A stretch of 64,000 bases of DNA from Biscogniauxia marginata. Its lineage: Eukaryota; Ascomycota; Sordariomycetes; Xylariales; Xylariaceae. Positions within the stretch are counted from its first letter, which is position 1, and every line of letters begins with the position of its first letter. The stretch is from the NCBI GenBank assembly GCA_022695795.1, contig MU404061.1, positions 62,001-126,000 of the forward strand, given 5' to 3'. Below are positions 43,926 through 55,139 of the stretch, piece after piece. The notes below the pieces were generated by a model. It was not told the origin of the DNA, made no database searches, and worked only from the letters and a program-made list of their open reading frames with translations. The translations under genes and the position numbers were made by a program.

Positions 43926-46383
43926 TCATTTTGACGGTTCCTGAGGCGCGTCGGGGTTCAGTCCGGCCTTCTTAAGTCTCTTGCGCTCCTTCTCCTTTTC
44001 CTTCGCCGCTTTCTTGGCCGCTGCCTTTTCAGCCTCCTCCTCCTTTTGTTTGCGGAGCTCCTCACCTCCAAAGGCATCGCGCCACTCATTCACCTTCGCC
44101 TGGGGGATATTAGAAAACAAGAGCTCCGGAGTTCCAATGGGCTGTCCCGGTTTGAGGACATCGGCAGTCCACGTGTCTGGAATGCGGAATTCGAGTTCGT
44201 GTAGCCCTTTCACCGACTCTTTCACCCCAAGCTGGCTAAATATAGACTCAGATGTCCCAGGCATGTACGGGAATAGGATACTTGCGAGAAGATGGAGGTG
44301 GTTTAGTGCAATGTTGATAACAGCATTACAGTGGTCAGGATTCTCGGCGAGAAGCTGATTATTGAGCCCGTTATCTTGAAGCAGCTTGTTTCCCAACGTA
44401 GAGATGCTAAATATAGATAAGCGTTAGTCGGGATACAGCACAGCACGGGAAACTAGTAGGAAGGGGAGTAGTATCACACGCACCTCAAAATAGTGGCCAG
44501 GCCAGCCCGTAGCTTGATGCCGTTAAGCTGCGTGATGTACTCCTGGAGCAGTTTGTTCACCTCAACTGTGTGCTGCTCAAGCGCAGGTGCAAGTTGTTTA
44601 TATTCGGGAACGACACCGCCCATCTTGGCGTGGCAGAACTTGGTGACCCGCTGACACAGATTACCCAAGTTCTTCAGTAGATGGTTGTTGTTGGCGTCGA
44701 CGAATTCTCTGGGAACAGGTTAGTCTGCTTCTATGGAGCAAGTGCATATACCATCATTGTCTAACTTACTCCCACTTGAACTCCGAGTCACTAGTTTCCG
44801 GGCGTCTAGACAACAAGTAAAATCTCCAAACATCGGGACTTATTCCAGTCTCCTTTGCAGAGTTTCCGAACACACCGACGCCCCTGGACTTGCTGAATTT
44901 ACCGCCCTCGTAATTGAGATATTCAGTTGTGGAAAGGTTGTGGACCTGCGTCCAAGCTTCTTTCGTGCCGAGTTGGGAGGCAGGGAAGATGATGGTGTGG
45001 AATCTAGGATGCTGTTAATTCGGTCGGTTCAAAACGTGAAGCGAAATACCCAAGCAATGGCAGATTAAGAGGCGAGCTTGGACTCGAATATACTTACGGA
45101 ACGTTATCCTTGCCCATGAATTGATACAAGGATACTTCTTTTGGATTCTTCCACCACAGTTCCCAGTTCTTTCCAGACGGGTCAGCCTGGTCGGTGTACG
45201 CTTTCGTGATCGAGGGATACCCGACTATTAGCATCGATGGTCAGCATGAAGAGGCACAACGACAACAATCGGAGGCGGGGAAGCCGTACTGCAAGCGTCA
45301 AACCAGACATAAAATACTTTGGCAGAATAGGCATCGTCGGCCAGACCAGAGAGGCCTTTTGGGACTATCCATGACGCATGTTAGTAAACCGTCCTATATT
45401 ACCAGACAGGGAAATCAAGCCAACGTACTTGGCACACCCCATTTGAGGTCTCGTGTTATGCCGCGTGGCTTCAACCCCTTTTCAATCCACGACTGAGTGA
45501 TTGCGATGCAGTTAGGGCTCCAGTCCTTCGAAGCGGTGGCGAGCCACGCTTTTATCTCATCATTCAAGACATCTAGACGAATGTAGAGGTGCTTCGTTGT
45601 CCGTTTTTCGGGAGTCGCGCCATCGATCTTGCAGCGAGGGTTTACCAGCCAGCCAGTTGCTCCGGTATCCTCTGCGGCCGTGTCATCTTTTTCTGGCTGC
45701 ATGGGATCGAGCAGGTTGCCGCAGCCGTCACACTGCATGTTGAATGAGTAACTAGGAAGACGTTGCAATTATCTTAGTGAGCTCACCTGGTCGCCTCGGG
45801 CATCTGGGTAATGGCAGATGCTGCATTCTCCCTCGACGAAGCGGTCGGCCAAGAAGGATTCATGTTTCGGGCAGAAGGCTTGCGTGGTCTCGCGCTCCTC
45901 GATATAACCGTTGTTCCACAGCTGAGTGAATATATGCTGTACGATCTCGGTGTGTTGGGGGGTGGGAGTGCGTCCAAAGACGTCGAACTCGATCTTGAAC
46001 CAGTCGTATATCTCTTTATGGATCTGGTGGTATTTCGCACACAAGGTGGCAGGGTCCAAGCCTTCTGAAAGTGCCTTCGTCTCGGTGGCCGTGCCGTACT
46101 CGTCGGATCCGCAAATAAACAACGTCGTCAGGCCGCGGGCGCGACAGAACCGGGCAAACACATCGGCCGACTATCAAGCAAAGGGGAAGGGGTAGGTAGT
46201 CAGTCAGTCAGTAATTGCTAGGCATGCAGAAGACAAGGCGAGGGGGAATCGTGGATTTCGTACCAGAACACTGCCGATGATGTTGCCCAGATGCGGCACG
46301 TTGTTGACATAGGGCAGAGCACTCGTGATCAGGATGCTCTTCTGACCCGGCGTGGGAAGCACCGGCTGCGTTTGAGTGCTCAT
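43926..46383 (-). CDS. MES1: cytosolic methionyl-tRNA synthetase, eight exons
   Basis: Exons: 46383-46264, 46170-45787, 45732-45429, 45355-45290, 45224-45098, 45003-44770, 44708-44484, 44406-43926. All introns are GT-AG, and the joined frame gives 646 aa. Class I signatures are present: [14 protein letters not shown] (HIGH motif as HLGN), the zinc-knuckle-type [20 protein letters not shown] and CDGC, and [20 protein letters not shown] (KMSKS motif as KFSKS). The anticodon-binding domain follows ([20 protein letters not shown]). The C terminus is a Lys/Glu/Ala-rich helix (about 590-646) likely to help bind tRNA. It lacks the N-terminal GST-like domain of yeast MES1. No mitochondrial presequence, so cytosolic. 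The gene is an essential housekeeping gene embedded between AT-rich blocks. Confidence 0.95.
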
Positions 46384-46977
46384 GTTGTATGTGAACGGAT
46401 TGGGGTGAAGTTGCGAGACGAGATAACTTTCCAGGGTGACTTGGATTTAGTTGATCACGAATTTGAGTTTGCGTGAGTCAGATTAAAGCCGGAGGATGGA
46501 GGGGCAGTCCAGAAAATCAGAGATAAACCCCGATAGGGATGGAGGGGTGCGATCGGCGATAACATTCATTGATAGTATATTATCCGTCTTTTGCACATCG
46601 ATATTCGTAACCCCTCACTACCTGCCTAACCTACTACCTATATTCTCAATTACGGTCCGGAAATACCAGACCTTAAAACTCCTGTCGTACAACATCGAAT
46701 ACTTTCTAGGTTGATCTTCTCTTTTATTAATACCTAGGTAAGTCTTAAGGTAGTAGGCATATCCATCGATAGCGGTCGAAGAAGCCGGCTCTTCGTCCGG
46801 GAGTGAGTTCCGCCACCGTTCCGAGGGAGACATAGAAGTGTCCGTTTGAATAATACATGATAACCATGATTTTTCAGTTTAATTCTTAACCAGGAGACCT
46901 CGAATCAAATATTTTCGAATAAGTACCGGCGCTCTGTTTCTGGAATGATATGTTGTACGCAACAATGCGTCTTCTGC
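46384..46977. other. intergenic between MetRS and the lyase-M20 gene
   Basis: About 590 bases of promoter for the MetRS gene and 3' flank of the upstream minus-strand gene. No gene is seen. Confidence 0.5.
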
Positions 46978-49300
46978 CTATATACAGAATCGTCTCGCCA
47001 CCTCTATCAGGGCATCGGCGACGCATCGTACGGAATCAACTTCGACATACTCCTCTTTTGCATGTAAACCTTCACCCCGAGGTCCCCAAAGTAGGGCTGG
47101 GATGCCCTGCGCAGATAACAGCGCACAATCAGTCCAATATGACTGTCCGTTGAAGACAGGGGTCTCTCTGAGAGTGTCGCCAACCACTTCCCCGACTAGA
47201 GAGACGAAAGGGTGATCGGTCGAGATCGAGAATGATGGGCGGTTGAAAGTACACCGAAGGTCGAACTTGAAATCCAAAATATCGCCCTCAAGCTTCTCAA
47301 GTATGGCTTGGATCTCATGCACGACGATTTCGGGAGTTTCCCCGCCCACCGTGCGACGCTCTATCGAGATCGTGCAAAGCGCTGGGTATGAGGATATTTC
47401 TTCACCACCCTTGGTTAACGAGGCATGAACACTGGGCGCCTCGATAGCCGAGCCGACCATGCCCTGCCTCAGTCGTTGGGCATATTTATCAAGTTCCACT
47501 AGGAAGTATCCAGCTCTGGTTATGGCATCAATACCGAGATCTGCCCGGGAGCTATGTGCGGCCAGCCCAAATATGTCCACCTCAAGCCACACGAAACCCT
47601 TATGCGAGTGAATGATTTCGAGATTAGTCGGCTCGTTGACGATCGCTGCATCTGCACGCCAACCAGCTTGCAACACCTGCTCTGTACCGATACTTTCAGC
47701 CTCCTCGTCGGCTACTCCTGCGAAGATTACATCTCCCTGGAGACCGAGGTCTTTAGACCTTGCTAACGCGACAAGAGCTGCAGCTACTCCCCCCTTCATG
47801 TCTGCAGAGCCGCGGCCATAAAGCTTGCCGTCTTTAATATGCCCACTTAGAGGATCGCCCTCGTAACCGCTTACCGAAACCGTATCGATATGCCCATTGA
47901 ACATGAGACTCTTGCCGTTGCCATGGCCTCTCACTACCCCTACTACTGAGGGGCGACCTTTGACTAACTCGATCCAGTGAGATTCGATATCTCGATGCTC
48001 TAGCCAGGCTTTGATGTATCGAGCAATTGCAGTCTCTCCGGCGCCCGGAGTTGACCCCAACGTTGGATTCACAGAGTCGATCTGGACTAGGATTTGAGTT
48101 AAGGCGATGGGGTCATCTGCGTCAACGCTTAGGGGCTCCTCATAGTCCCGAGATCCTTCGGTGCAAAGTAGCAGGATTGAAGAATCTGAAGTCAACCCTA
48201 GAGCTGTTTTGTCCGACTCGCTCAAGCGGCGGAGAGCTGCGAGGGGAGCTGCGCCGCATGGACCGGCAGATATACCAAACCCCCTGAGATACACGGATGC
48301 TGTATAAGCTTCGTGGTCGGATATACTCAAGCTCGCATCGACGCCTTCTCGAAGGAGTGGCCAGGCGATTGAAGACACAGTACCGCAATCTAGACCCGCC
48401 ATAATCGTGGGACTAGTTCTCTCAGTGACGGGTTCTCCTTGACGTAAGCTCTTATATAAACATGCCGCTGTGTCTGGCTCGACCGTCATAACCCCCGTAG
48501 GAGTTGCTTTCCCCTTGAAATGTGAAACGACTGCCTGGGCGAAAGAGCCCACCCCAACTGGCGCCACCACGAGATTGATGTGGTCCTCTTTCACTTGCTC
48601 GTCAATCTCGCGCATCATCGTTGCATACCCGTCGACAATCCACTTTGTACGTATAAGTTAAGTAGGGCCTACTAGCGACGAACCAAAGACTAAAAGATAG
48701 GAATGGACAGACCTGAGGAATTTCCGTATACGCATCAAATGCGAAGTCTTGAACGAATATCCCTCCACTCTTCTCTGCAGTCACTTGTGACTCTAGCACG
48801 GCGGTGTCGTAGTCACCACTTGATATAGAAACTTCAGCACCTTCTAAGCGTATAAGCTCAATGGTCTTCGGGTGCATGCTTGCCGGGACACGTATTTCAG
48901 TAGGAATGGACAAGATGGAGCCCATCCGAGCCACCGCGCGTCCATGATTGCCGTCTGTTGCAGCGTGCAGTCTGACCGGACGAGAAGCCAAGGCTTGCCT
49001 GAATGTGTCGAGGTCTGTACTTAGGGGAAGATCAAGTGTTCTAGCGACAGCTCGAAAAACGCCCCATGATGCGCCTAAGATCTTAAAGGATGGCAGTCCA
49101 AGCCTAGTACTCTCATCTTTGACATAGATAGCCCGCACGCCGAGTTCTTTTGCGCAGTCGTCTAAACTCAACAGAGGGGTAGCTTGGAAACCTGGCAACT
49201 GCTGGTGGAACCGTGCAACCGAGTCTGCTGATGAATTGGTGTTGACCACCCGGGGTTGGGCATTCGGATTGAAATAGACCGGCCGACTTTTGGTGCTCAT
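46978..49300 (-). CDS. fusion of PLP-dependent ammonia-lyase (diaminopropionate ammonia-lyase-like) and M20 deacylase (ArgE/DapE-like)
   Basis: Exons 49300-48713 and 48642-46978 join across a 70-nt intron (GTCTGT...ACAAAG) to 750 aa. Residues 1 to about 365 are a fold-type II PLP enzyme: YVKDESTRLGLPSFKILGAS with Schiff-base Lys73, HAATDGNHGRAVARMGSILS, APVGVGSFAQAV, and ILLLCTEGSRDYEEP. The closest family is diaminopropionate ammonia-lyase. Residues about 370-750 are an M20 peptidase: NGHIDTVSVSG with His447 and Asp449, YGRGSADMKGGVAA with Asp477, ADEEAESIGT with Glu509-Glu510, NEPTN with Glu533, and GLHAKEEYVEVDSV with His723. All catalytic and di-zinc ligands expected for M20 seem present, as in ArgE/DapE. 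The frame runs through both domains without a stop, so this is one polypeptide. Likely coupling: deacylation of an N-acyl amino acid, then deamination; substrate unknown. Confidence 0.88.
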
Positions 49301-49890
49301 AGTAACTGGTAAAAATGATTATAAAAATATGAATAAAGTACCCGGATTAGAGGGATTGAAGTACTAGAGATAAGGATAACACTGCGTTCCATTAATATAC
49401 CTACCTAGATATCTAGGCCTATCGTTTCCTGGAACTCCGATCCCCGCAACAGTGCCCTCTACTAACAGCACACGCGATATCGTAAGCGTTAGGGGGCAAT
49501 TAGATAGAAAGCTCAATCACAACTCAAGCTATTAGTATGTATATTTATAGACTTGGCACATGGCTCGTAGCAACCCTTATAGGGGCTCTCGCTCGCAGTA
49601 ATTGTCGTTCATGTTTTTAGCCCTCGTGGCTCATCCACGAAATCCACACACTATTTTTTACCTAAACTTTGTTGGCCCTCAGTGGACCATATCGTAACAT
49701 AGCTTCGAGGACCGTCTGGGCACCAATTACACTGCCAGTAAATTAGCACAACGATACCTCGGGGCCGTTACTATAAATATCCACCACTCTTCTAGGCTAC
49801 AGTACTCATCCGGGTGATGACTAAGTCCTTCCTTGCATGATACGGAAATCGTACCGGTTGGATATACTCTTGTTGAGATGAGACGAAGAT
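49301..49890. other. promoter-side intergenic region
   Basis: About 590 AT-rich bases between the lyase-M20 start and the carbamoylase remnant. No gene is seen. Confidence 0.5.
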
Positions 49891-49927
49891 GTGAGGGTAG
49901 GATTAAGTGTATTAGTTCAAGGTGGGC

Positions 49928-50396
49928 CTAGATGGATGGGCGAAGCCCATCTGATATATGTAGATACAGGTGGCCAGGGGTCGTATAGCCCCATATTTCA
50001 ACATTGGGAAATATTGCACCATCCTTGCTGTAGTTTGAAGGTGACCAACGACAAGGTCCAATTGACAATTCCCAAGTTGTACTGGGTCTTGTGGCCGTTC
50101 TTGTGAAGAGTGCGCAAAACCTCAACTGGCGCGACAACCCCCAGGATGCCATCGGAACAACCTCTTGGCTGGATGTCTAGTTGACTTCCCATGGTCGTAA
50201 TTGGAGCACTCGATTTCAGCGCATCAGCTTGTTTTACAAACATGTTCCCTGTCTGGTCTACGCGGCCGATATTATGCGTCTCGGTGGCAAACCATTGCCG
50301 CACACGAACGTCATACGGGGGAAATAATAGGTCGAGAATAAACTTCGAAAGATTCACAAGAACAGAGTGGCCTTTAGGCCGTCTAAAAGACCGCAT
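49928..50396 (-). pseudogene. fragment of an M20 carbamoylase/hydantoinase-type amidohydrolase
   Basis: From 50396 the frame reads VRVRQWFATETHNIGRVDQT, then GNMFVKQ, TTMGSQLDIQPRG, DGILGVVAPVEVLRTLHKNG and YNLGIVNWTL. This is the N-terminal part of the M20 carbamoyl-amino-acid hydrolase/allantoate amidohydrolase family, in which one expects a GSHLDTQP and a GGRYDGILGV motif and WTNEEGARF. Here the zinc-ligand His is Gln, the Tyr-Asp motif is shortened and the NEEG motif is lost. The frame then breaks; the continuation to about 49928 appears in another frame (IFPNVEIWGYTTPGH). The C-terminal half of the enzyme (usually more than 400 aa in total) is missing. It is a dead gene beside an intact M20 fusion. 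Confidence 0.7.
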
Positions 50397-50399
50397 AGA

Positions 50400-50652
50400 G
50401 TAGTACTTAGATGAATAGCTTGCGTGGTTTACTCAGGTCAAGGGGAAAATACTGACTATCTGGCATTGGGAACTGATATAAACTGAAAGGGGCTAAAGAC
50501 ACTTAGGGCTTCTTCATTTTCCATCTTCAAGAATATCTTGGATATAGGTTAGAGATGAAGCTAAGTGAAGCTTTCGTCTATCTAATCTGTCAATCCCCTT
50601 AGTTCCCCTGACGACCGCAAGACTCCATCAAGACTACTGGATTATTCAGATC
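50400..50652. other. short gap between two broken genes
   Basis: About 250 bases, AT-rich in part, with no gene seen. Confidence 0.4.
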
Positions 50653-51359
50653 TTAACAGCTTTCACCAGCGCTTCGCACCACAATATTGACCACCAAACC
50701 AGAGTCTCCATGTCCCTGCTGGAGGCCACCGCCGCAGTACGGTGTGAAGCAGCAGTCGTTACGCACGGCCAGAGTTCCCAGCCGATCTCCCAGTCACTCA
50801 CGTACGTGTTTTCGTACAGGTAGTTATTCAGAATACACTACAAAAAACCTTAGTTAGGGATGGTATGTTTCAGGTTAAAGTACATATGGAGACAGGTATT
50901 AGAAGGGATGTCGCGAAAGGGGAAGCTTCAGCTGGGAAAACAAAAATATGGGTTCGTAAATAGAAAGAAACAATTCGGGAAATTACTCACCACCTTAGCG
51001 CTGCCCAAAGTGTAGCTCGCCCAACTCAAGGCCGGCATGTAGTTGTTACTTCCGGCGATCTGGCGCAAGTTCCCAAGGTTCTGGATGTCATCCGTGTTGA
51101 TCAAGCCGCCGCTCCAGCAATCGGCGCGCTTGGACAGGTTTGATCCCCCTTCTTCGTCTCGCTGCACGAGGGCTGAGGAGGTACCGTTGATGGGGAATGG
51201 GCCCTCGACGATGGTCTCCGCGAAGATTCTGGCGAGAGAAGCGTCAGTTTGGATCTCTACCTCCTCGGGAGAGCGCTAGGCGAGGGTCGCGGCCGCGGAG
51301 AGGTGTGAGGTGGGGTAGCCCGTGCCAACGAGCGCAAGAGCAAGGTTCTTGAAAGACAT
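50653..51359 (-). pseudogene. broken gene for a small secreted cysteine-containing protein
   Basis: An ATG at 51359 begins a hydrophobic, signal-like N terminus (MSFKNLALALVGTG), but codon 28 is TAG (51278-51276). The same frame then continues with protein-like sequence including VEGPFPINGTSSALVQRDEE, a likely Kex2-type site (LSKR before ADCWSGG), and LRQIAGSNNYMPALSWASYT up to a GTGAGT donor near 50994. After an intron ending TTTTTTGTAG near 50841, exon 2 starts CILNNYLYEN. A Cys-rich ending (NDCCFTPYCGGGLQQGHGDS, then VVRSAGESC and stop at 50655-50653) is in another frame. At least two lesions therefore remain. The family is not recognised and no activity is implied. An alternative intron removing the TAG (51329-51276) is possible but poor. 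Confidence 0.55.
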
Positions 51360-53831
51360 ATTGGTCGATATAAGAGTGATGGTTTGAGCGGAGTTTATGG
51401 GAGACTTGGGGCTACTGCTTAAATTGTGCCTTGGTTGTGGTCCAATGTTCTTGTCGTGAGAACGTCGCCCCTATTTATATAATTGTTGTTTGCCATTACG
51501 TATAGACCGTGTGCCACCCCATCGACGTAACACCCCCGATGAGATCCTGAAGCAATGTTGACAAGCTGAAAACAAACATCACATGCATCTTTGCACCAGA
51601 TCCCGAGTTTCGGGATAACTCACGAACAAGATTGTCAATGAAGGTTAGCTAATTAAATCGGCAATATTCAATGCCCCTTATTTGTTCGCCAAGACAAGTC
51701 GGGGCTGACTGTATGATGTCAAGTACATCATGACTTGAATGTATTGCTGACGCCAGATGAAGTACTAATTGGACGCAAACATAGCACCTTGCCCTCAAAG
51801 TAGCTTCTAGTATAGAACCTGATATTAGCGGAACTACCACATTACAAGGATTATGGTATTCAACGAAGCTGCAGCTATATTTGCATTATAATTTGTATCG
51901 TTCAATTCTTCTAATTGAAATCTCCTATTACTGCTTTCAGTTTTCAAAAAGAATTTTTAAAGTTCTTTTAAATTTTAAAAAATTCATAGTTATGCGGGAG
52001 AAAATGAGTAGAATTGCATTTGATAAAGCCAACCCAGCCGGGGGCGAGAGGGAAGAGAAGAAAGGGCCAGTCATAAAAGAGGGTATAATAGACGATCTCG
52101 CAAAGTCGTTCTAATGCTAAACTAAGTTAACTAAATCGTATTCCCGGCATTCTTCCCGTGATGATTGTAGACTTCGTTGGGACATTGCCATAGATGCAAT
52201 GAGATATTCTTTGTGGCATAAGTCATCTACAAGGACCACAAGGTACATGTATGATGGGAAATGTGATTATTGACCAAGTCTATAGGCTTGGCCTTGGTAG
52301 GTCCGATGAGTAAGTCTGATATGATAACGTACCACTACGAGTTGCCAGCTCACATTCAATAGTCGCAGACCGATATTCTCTTGGAACCCAAATTCGATCG
52401 ATATCTCTCACGTATATGCTGACACAGGGTATATATGGGGTTAGTTTTGTTCTCTTTAATGGGCTCTTGGTTGTTTCAGAACCAACGAATGTTTTTATAA
52501 TCACCTACCGATATTCTTGGGTTACGATACTGCCACCCAAGTCATACACAACCCTTATATCCTTACAATCTTAATAGGCCCACAGTCTTTTTTATTAGGG
52601 AGACATCAGATACAGATATCCTTACTGAAAACATCCTTTTTATCACGCAGCAGTCCTCCTGATCTGTATCTCATAATAATCTATTGATGATTATTGACAT
52701 AACCCGTCAGATACTAGCTTCTAAAGAGGCAAATTTAGTAGCAAATAGGACCCTGTTCGTCTGCCTCCTTTGGCTAAAAAAGTCTCAATAGGTGCGACTG
52801 TATTCTGAAATTCATGTTCCTGCAAACTAACTGTAGAAGTACAAAGAACGGAATTTAAAATAACCAAGACCACGTCTACACTTGTTGTCGAACCACAAGT
52901 TCCAATGAGGCAAATATTGTCTCCTATTTAACTTATTGTATAATAACTCCTTTTGGTCTATTACATTCACATATTTCCGTTGCTCGCAATCTTTTGAATG
53001 TCCATGGTCTCCTCTCTGGGCTTTTTTTTCTGTACTATCTTATGTCTTCCCTTAAACTCTAATTTGCATTGTTCTCATTGAATACCTTAGGTAATTACGA
53101 CTAGTCCCTTGCGTGAAGTCTCCGAAAAGTACACGTAATCTCTAGAGATGAATAAGACATATGGTCAATACGGTTTAATAAGAAGTATTCCATAATGCTT
53201 GCGAGTTAAAATGCAGGGTAATGGGCTTACTAGATTAAGTGATTTAGCTACATGTATTGTGGGGAGGAGAAAAGTGAAGAAGCGAGATGTGACTTAATCG
53301 ATGACATGTCACATACGAGACTATTATCTACATGACTAGCGATCAGGTGAAAGGTGCCTCGTGTGTTTGCTTTGACTAATGTTGTATATGAATTGCCCTA
53401 CATGGTTCGGTGAAGAAAAACCGGGTTAACCTTGCACCGATATATAATGCACATGTCAACAGCCAGCTGTAATTGTTAAGCGTGATAGGCAGATCGCTTC
53501 CATCAAACATAGTCAAACTAGTAATTTAGATGCAAAAAGTGACAGTAACATAAGCGTATAGAAATTTATGTTGGACCATATATACAGAATAATCCTCCGG
53601 GTATGAATGCAATATATACAATGTAATATGTAATGTACAAGACCAACCAACCACGCCACAATATATACAATAACAATGTCATTCACCCTGTCAAAGATCT
53701 TGAAGGCCGTATATTTACCTTACCTTTCCTCCCCCTTTAGTGTGGGTGTGTGGAGGGAGAGAAGCGGTAGTGCGGACGGCTGATTGATGAAACATCGCTC
53801 ATGCGATACTTTTCTATCTTCATATTCTCCC
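51360..53831. other. AT-rich gene-free stretch
   Basis: About 2.5 kb. A frame at 51881-52114 ends in a charged, protein-like piece (IAFDKANPAGGEREEKKGPV) within very AT-rich sequence; it has no partner exon and was not accepted as a gene. Otherwise stops occur in every frame. The last 130 bases are the 3' flank of the glucanase gene. Confidence 0.55.
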
Positions 53832-55139
53832 TCAGGACGGGAAACCACCAATGGTGAGCTCCAGCACCTGCGGATTCAACCCAGAAACGACACCAGCCTC
53901 GTTCTCGTTGTCCGGGTTGACGTCGTCGTAAGAGAAGGCGTAACCGCGACCATCGGTCTCGTACTCGTGCACAATACGGCTGTAGTGGTTCGTCGGGCTG
54001 TTTTGGTAGTAGCTCTCGCGGCCGAGACCGGGCTGGGTGGTGCCGCCGTCGGTGAGGAGCGTCGTACGGGTGAAGGCGGCGCACAGACGGGGAACCACGG
54101 CCTTGTGAATAGCATTGTCGTCCTCTAGGATACCGAATGGTCCCGAGTTACAGCCCCAGATATCGGCTGTCGTAGGCTTGGGGTACTCACGGTTGTCGCC
54201 GTCGCAAGAGAGCCTCGAGCCATTCGTGCGGCAGGCGACGTTGCCCGCGTCGGTCTGGGTGTTGATGATGAGGTCCTCGCTCGAATACTTGGCCCATACC
54301 TGCTCCGTGTAATCGTCGTAGTAGTCTAGCATAGCAGCGGGGTTGTTCGCGAGATACAGATTCGGCGCCATGATACGGAGCGGGTTACCCTCCGTATCTA
54401 GAACGCACATCTGATCCCATGGCTGACCGTCTGCTGCGGCTTGTGTTTTTAAGTCGTTGCAGATGCTATCAATAGCGCCCTTGTTCAAGCCCTTGACAGT
54501 CTGCGGCTCACCGCTGCCGAGAGTTAGGGTCATTCCAATGACTAGCCCGACGAAGTCGACGAAGGATATATTTGCATAAATGCCGCCTTTTTCGGTATTT
54601 GTGAGCTCCACAAAGCCCCAGTTGATCGCGGCAGAAGGGTCTTCCGGGTTTGCAGAGGACGGTTCGACGAGTGTAGCCTTTCCGTCAGCAGACGCCACCG
54701 TAAAGAATGTAAGCGTACCCTCGGCGATCCAGACTCGGCCGGAGCTTATATAGTCTGGAAGTGTGATCTCCGTTGTCTCGCCTAAGCCGCCGAGAGGAAG
54801 GGCCACGCTAGAGTTGATGGATATAGGGATTGCACTTCCTAGCGGGTCAGGGAAGTGCCATGAGCCCTCGGTTGACAGCATAACGATAGCACCGCTGGGG
54901 TCCTGCCCCGTCACATAAGCGTACATCTGTCCTCCTTCAAAGTTGTTCACAAGGGAGATCTTCAAGGGGTTGTCGGCGTTTATGATGGTTCCGGAGTGTT
55001 TAGTAGTGCCATTGACAGTGTTCAGGTGAGTAATTTCCAAGCTTTTGACACCTCCAGGGTTCACCACGATAGGTGCAGACAATGATGTGGTAATAAAGGT
55101 AGCTGCGGTGGCTATGGCAAGGTTAAACAGGCCACGCAT
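53832..55139 (-). CDS. secreted GH64 family beta-1,3-glucanase
   Basis: Single exon, 435 aa. Residues 1-21 are a signal peptide (LFNLAIATAATFITTSLSAP). The mature part shows the GH64 layout: an N-terminal beta-barrel with VNNFEGGQMYAYVTGQDPSG and SEGSWHFPDP-like elements (TEGSWHFPDPLGSAIPISIN), then AINWGFVELTNTEKGGIYAN and ISFVDFVGL. Glu178 and Asp195 sit where the general acid/base pair of GH64 laminaripentaose-producing glucanases is found. Further motifs are CRTNGSRLSCDGDN, WGCNSGPFG and CAAFTRTTLL. GH64 enzymes cut beta-1,3-glucan; in fungi this serves wall remodelling or attack on other fungi. There is no GPI tail. A TATATATA element lies about 225 bases before the ATG. Flanks are AT-rich without partner genes. 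Confidence 0.9.
   Translation of the reverse strand: MRGLFNLAIATAATFITTSLSAPIVVNPGGVKSLEITHLNTVNGTTKHSGTIINADNPLKISLVNNFEGGQMYAYVTGQDPSGAIVMLSTEGSWHFPDPLGSAIPISINSSVALPLGGLGETTEITLPDYISSGRVWIAEGTLTFFTVASADGKATLVEPSSANPEDPSAAINWGFVELTNTEKGGIYANISFVDFVGLVIGMTLTLGSGEPQTVKGLNKGAIDSICNDLKTQAAADGQPWDQMCVLDTEGNPLRIMAPNLYLANNPAAMLDYYDDYTEQVWAKYSSEDLIINTQTDAGNVACRTNGSRLSCDGDNREYPKPTTADIWGCNSGPFGILEDDNAIHKAVVPRLCAAFTRTTLLTDGGTTQPGLGRESYYQNSPTNHYSRIVHEYETDGRGYAFSYDDVNPDNENEAGVVSGLNPQVLELTIGGFPS

Noticed and set aside
51881..52114. 77-codon frame with a charged C-terminal half
   Set aside because: The N-terminal half is the translation of very AT-rich DNA. There is no domain, no partner exon and no promoter evidence.
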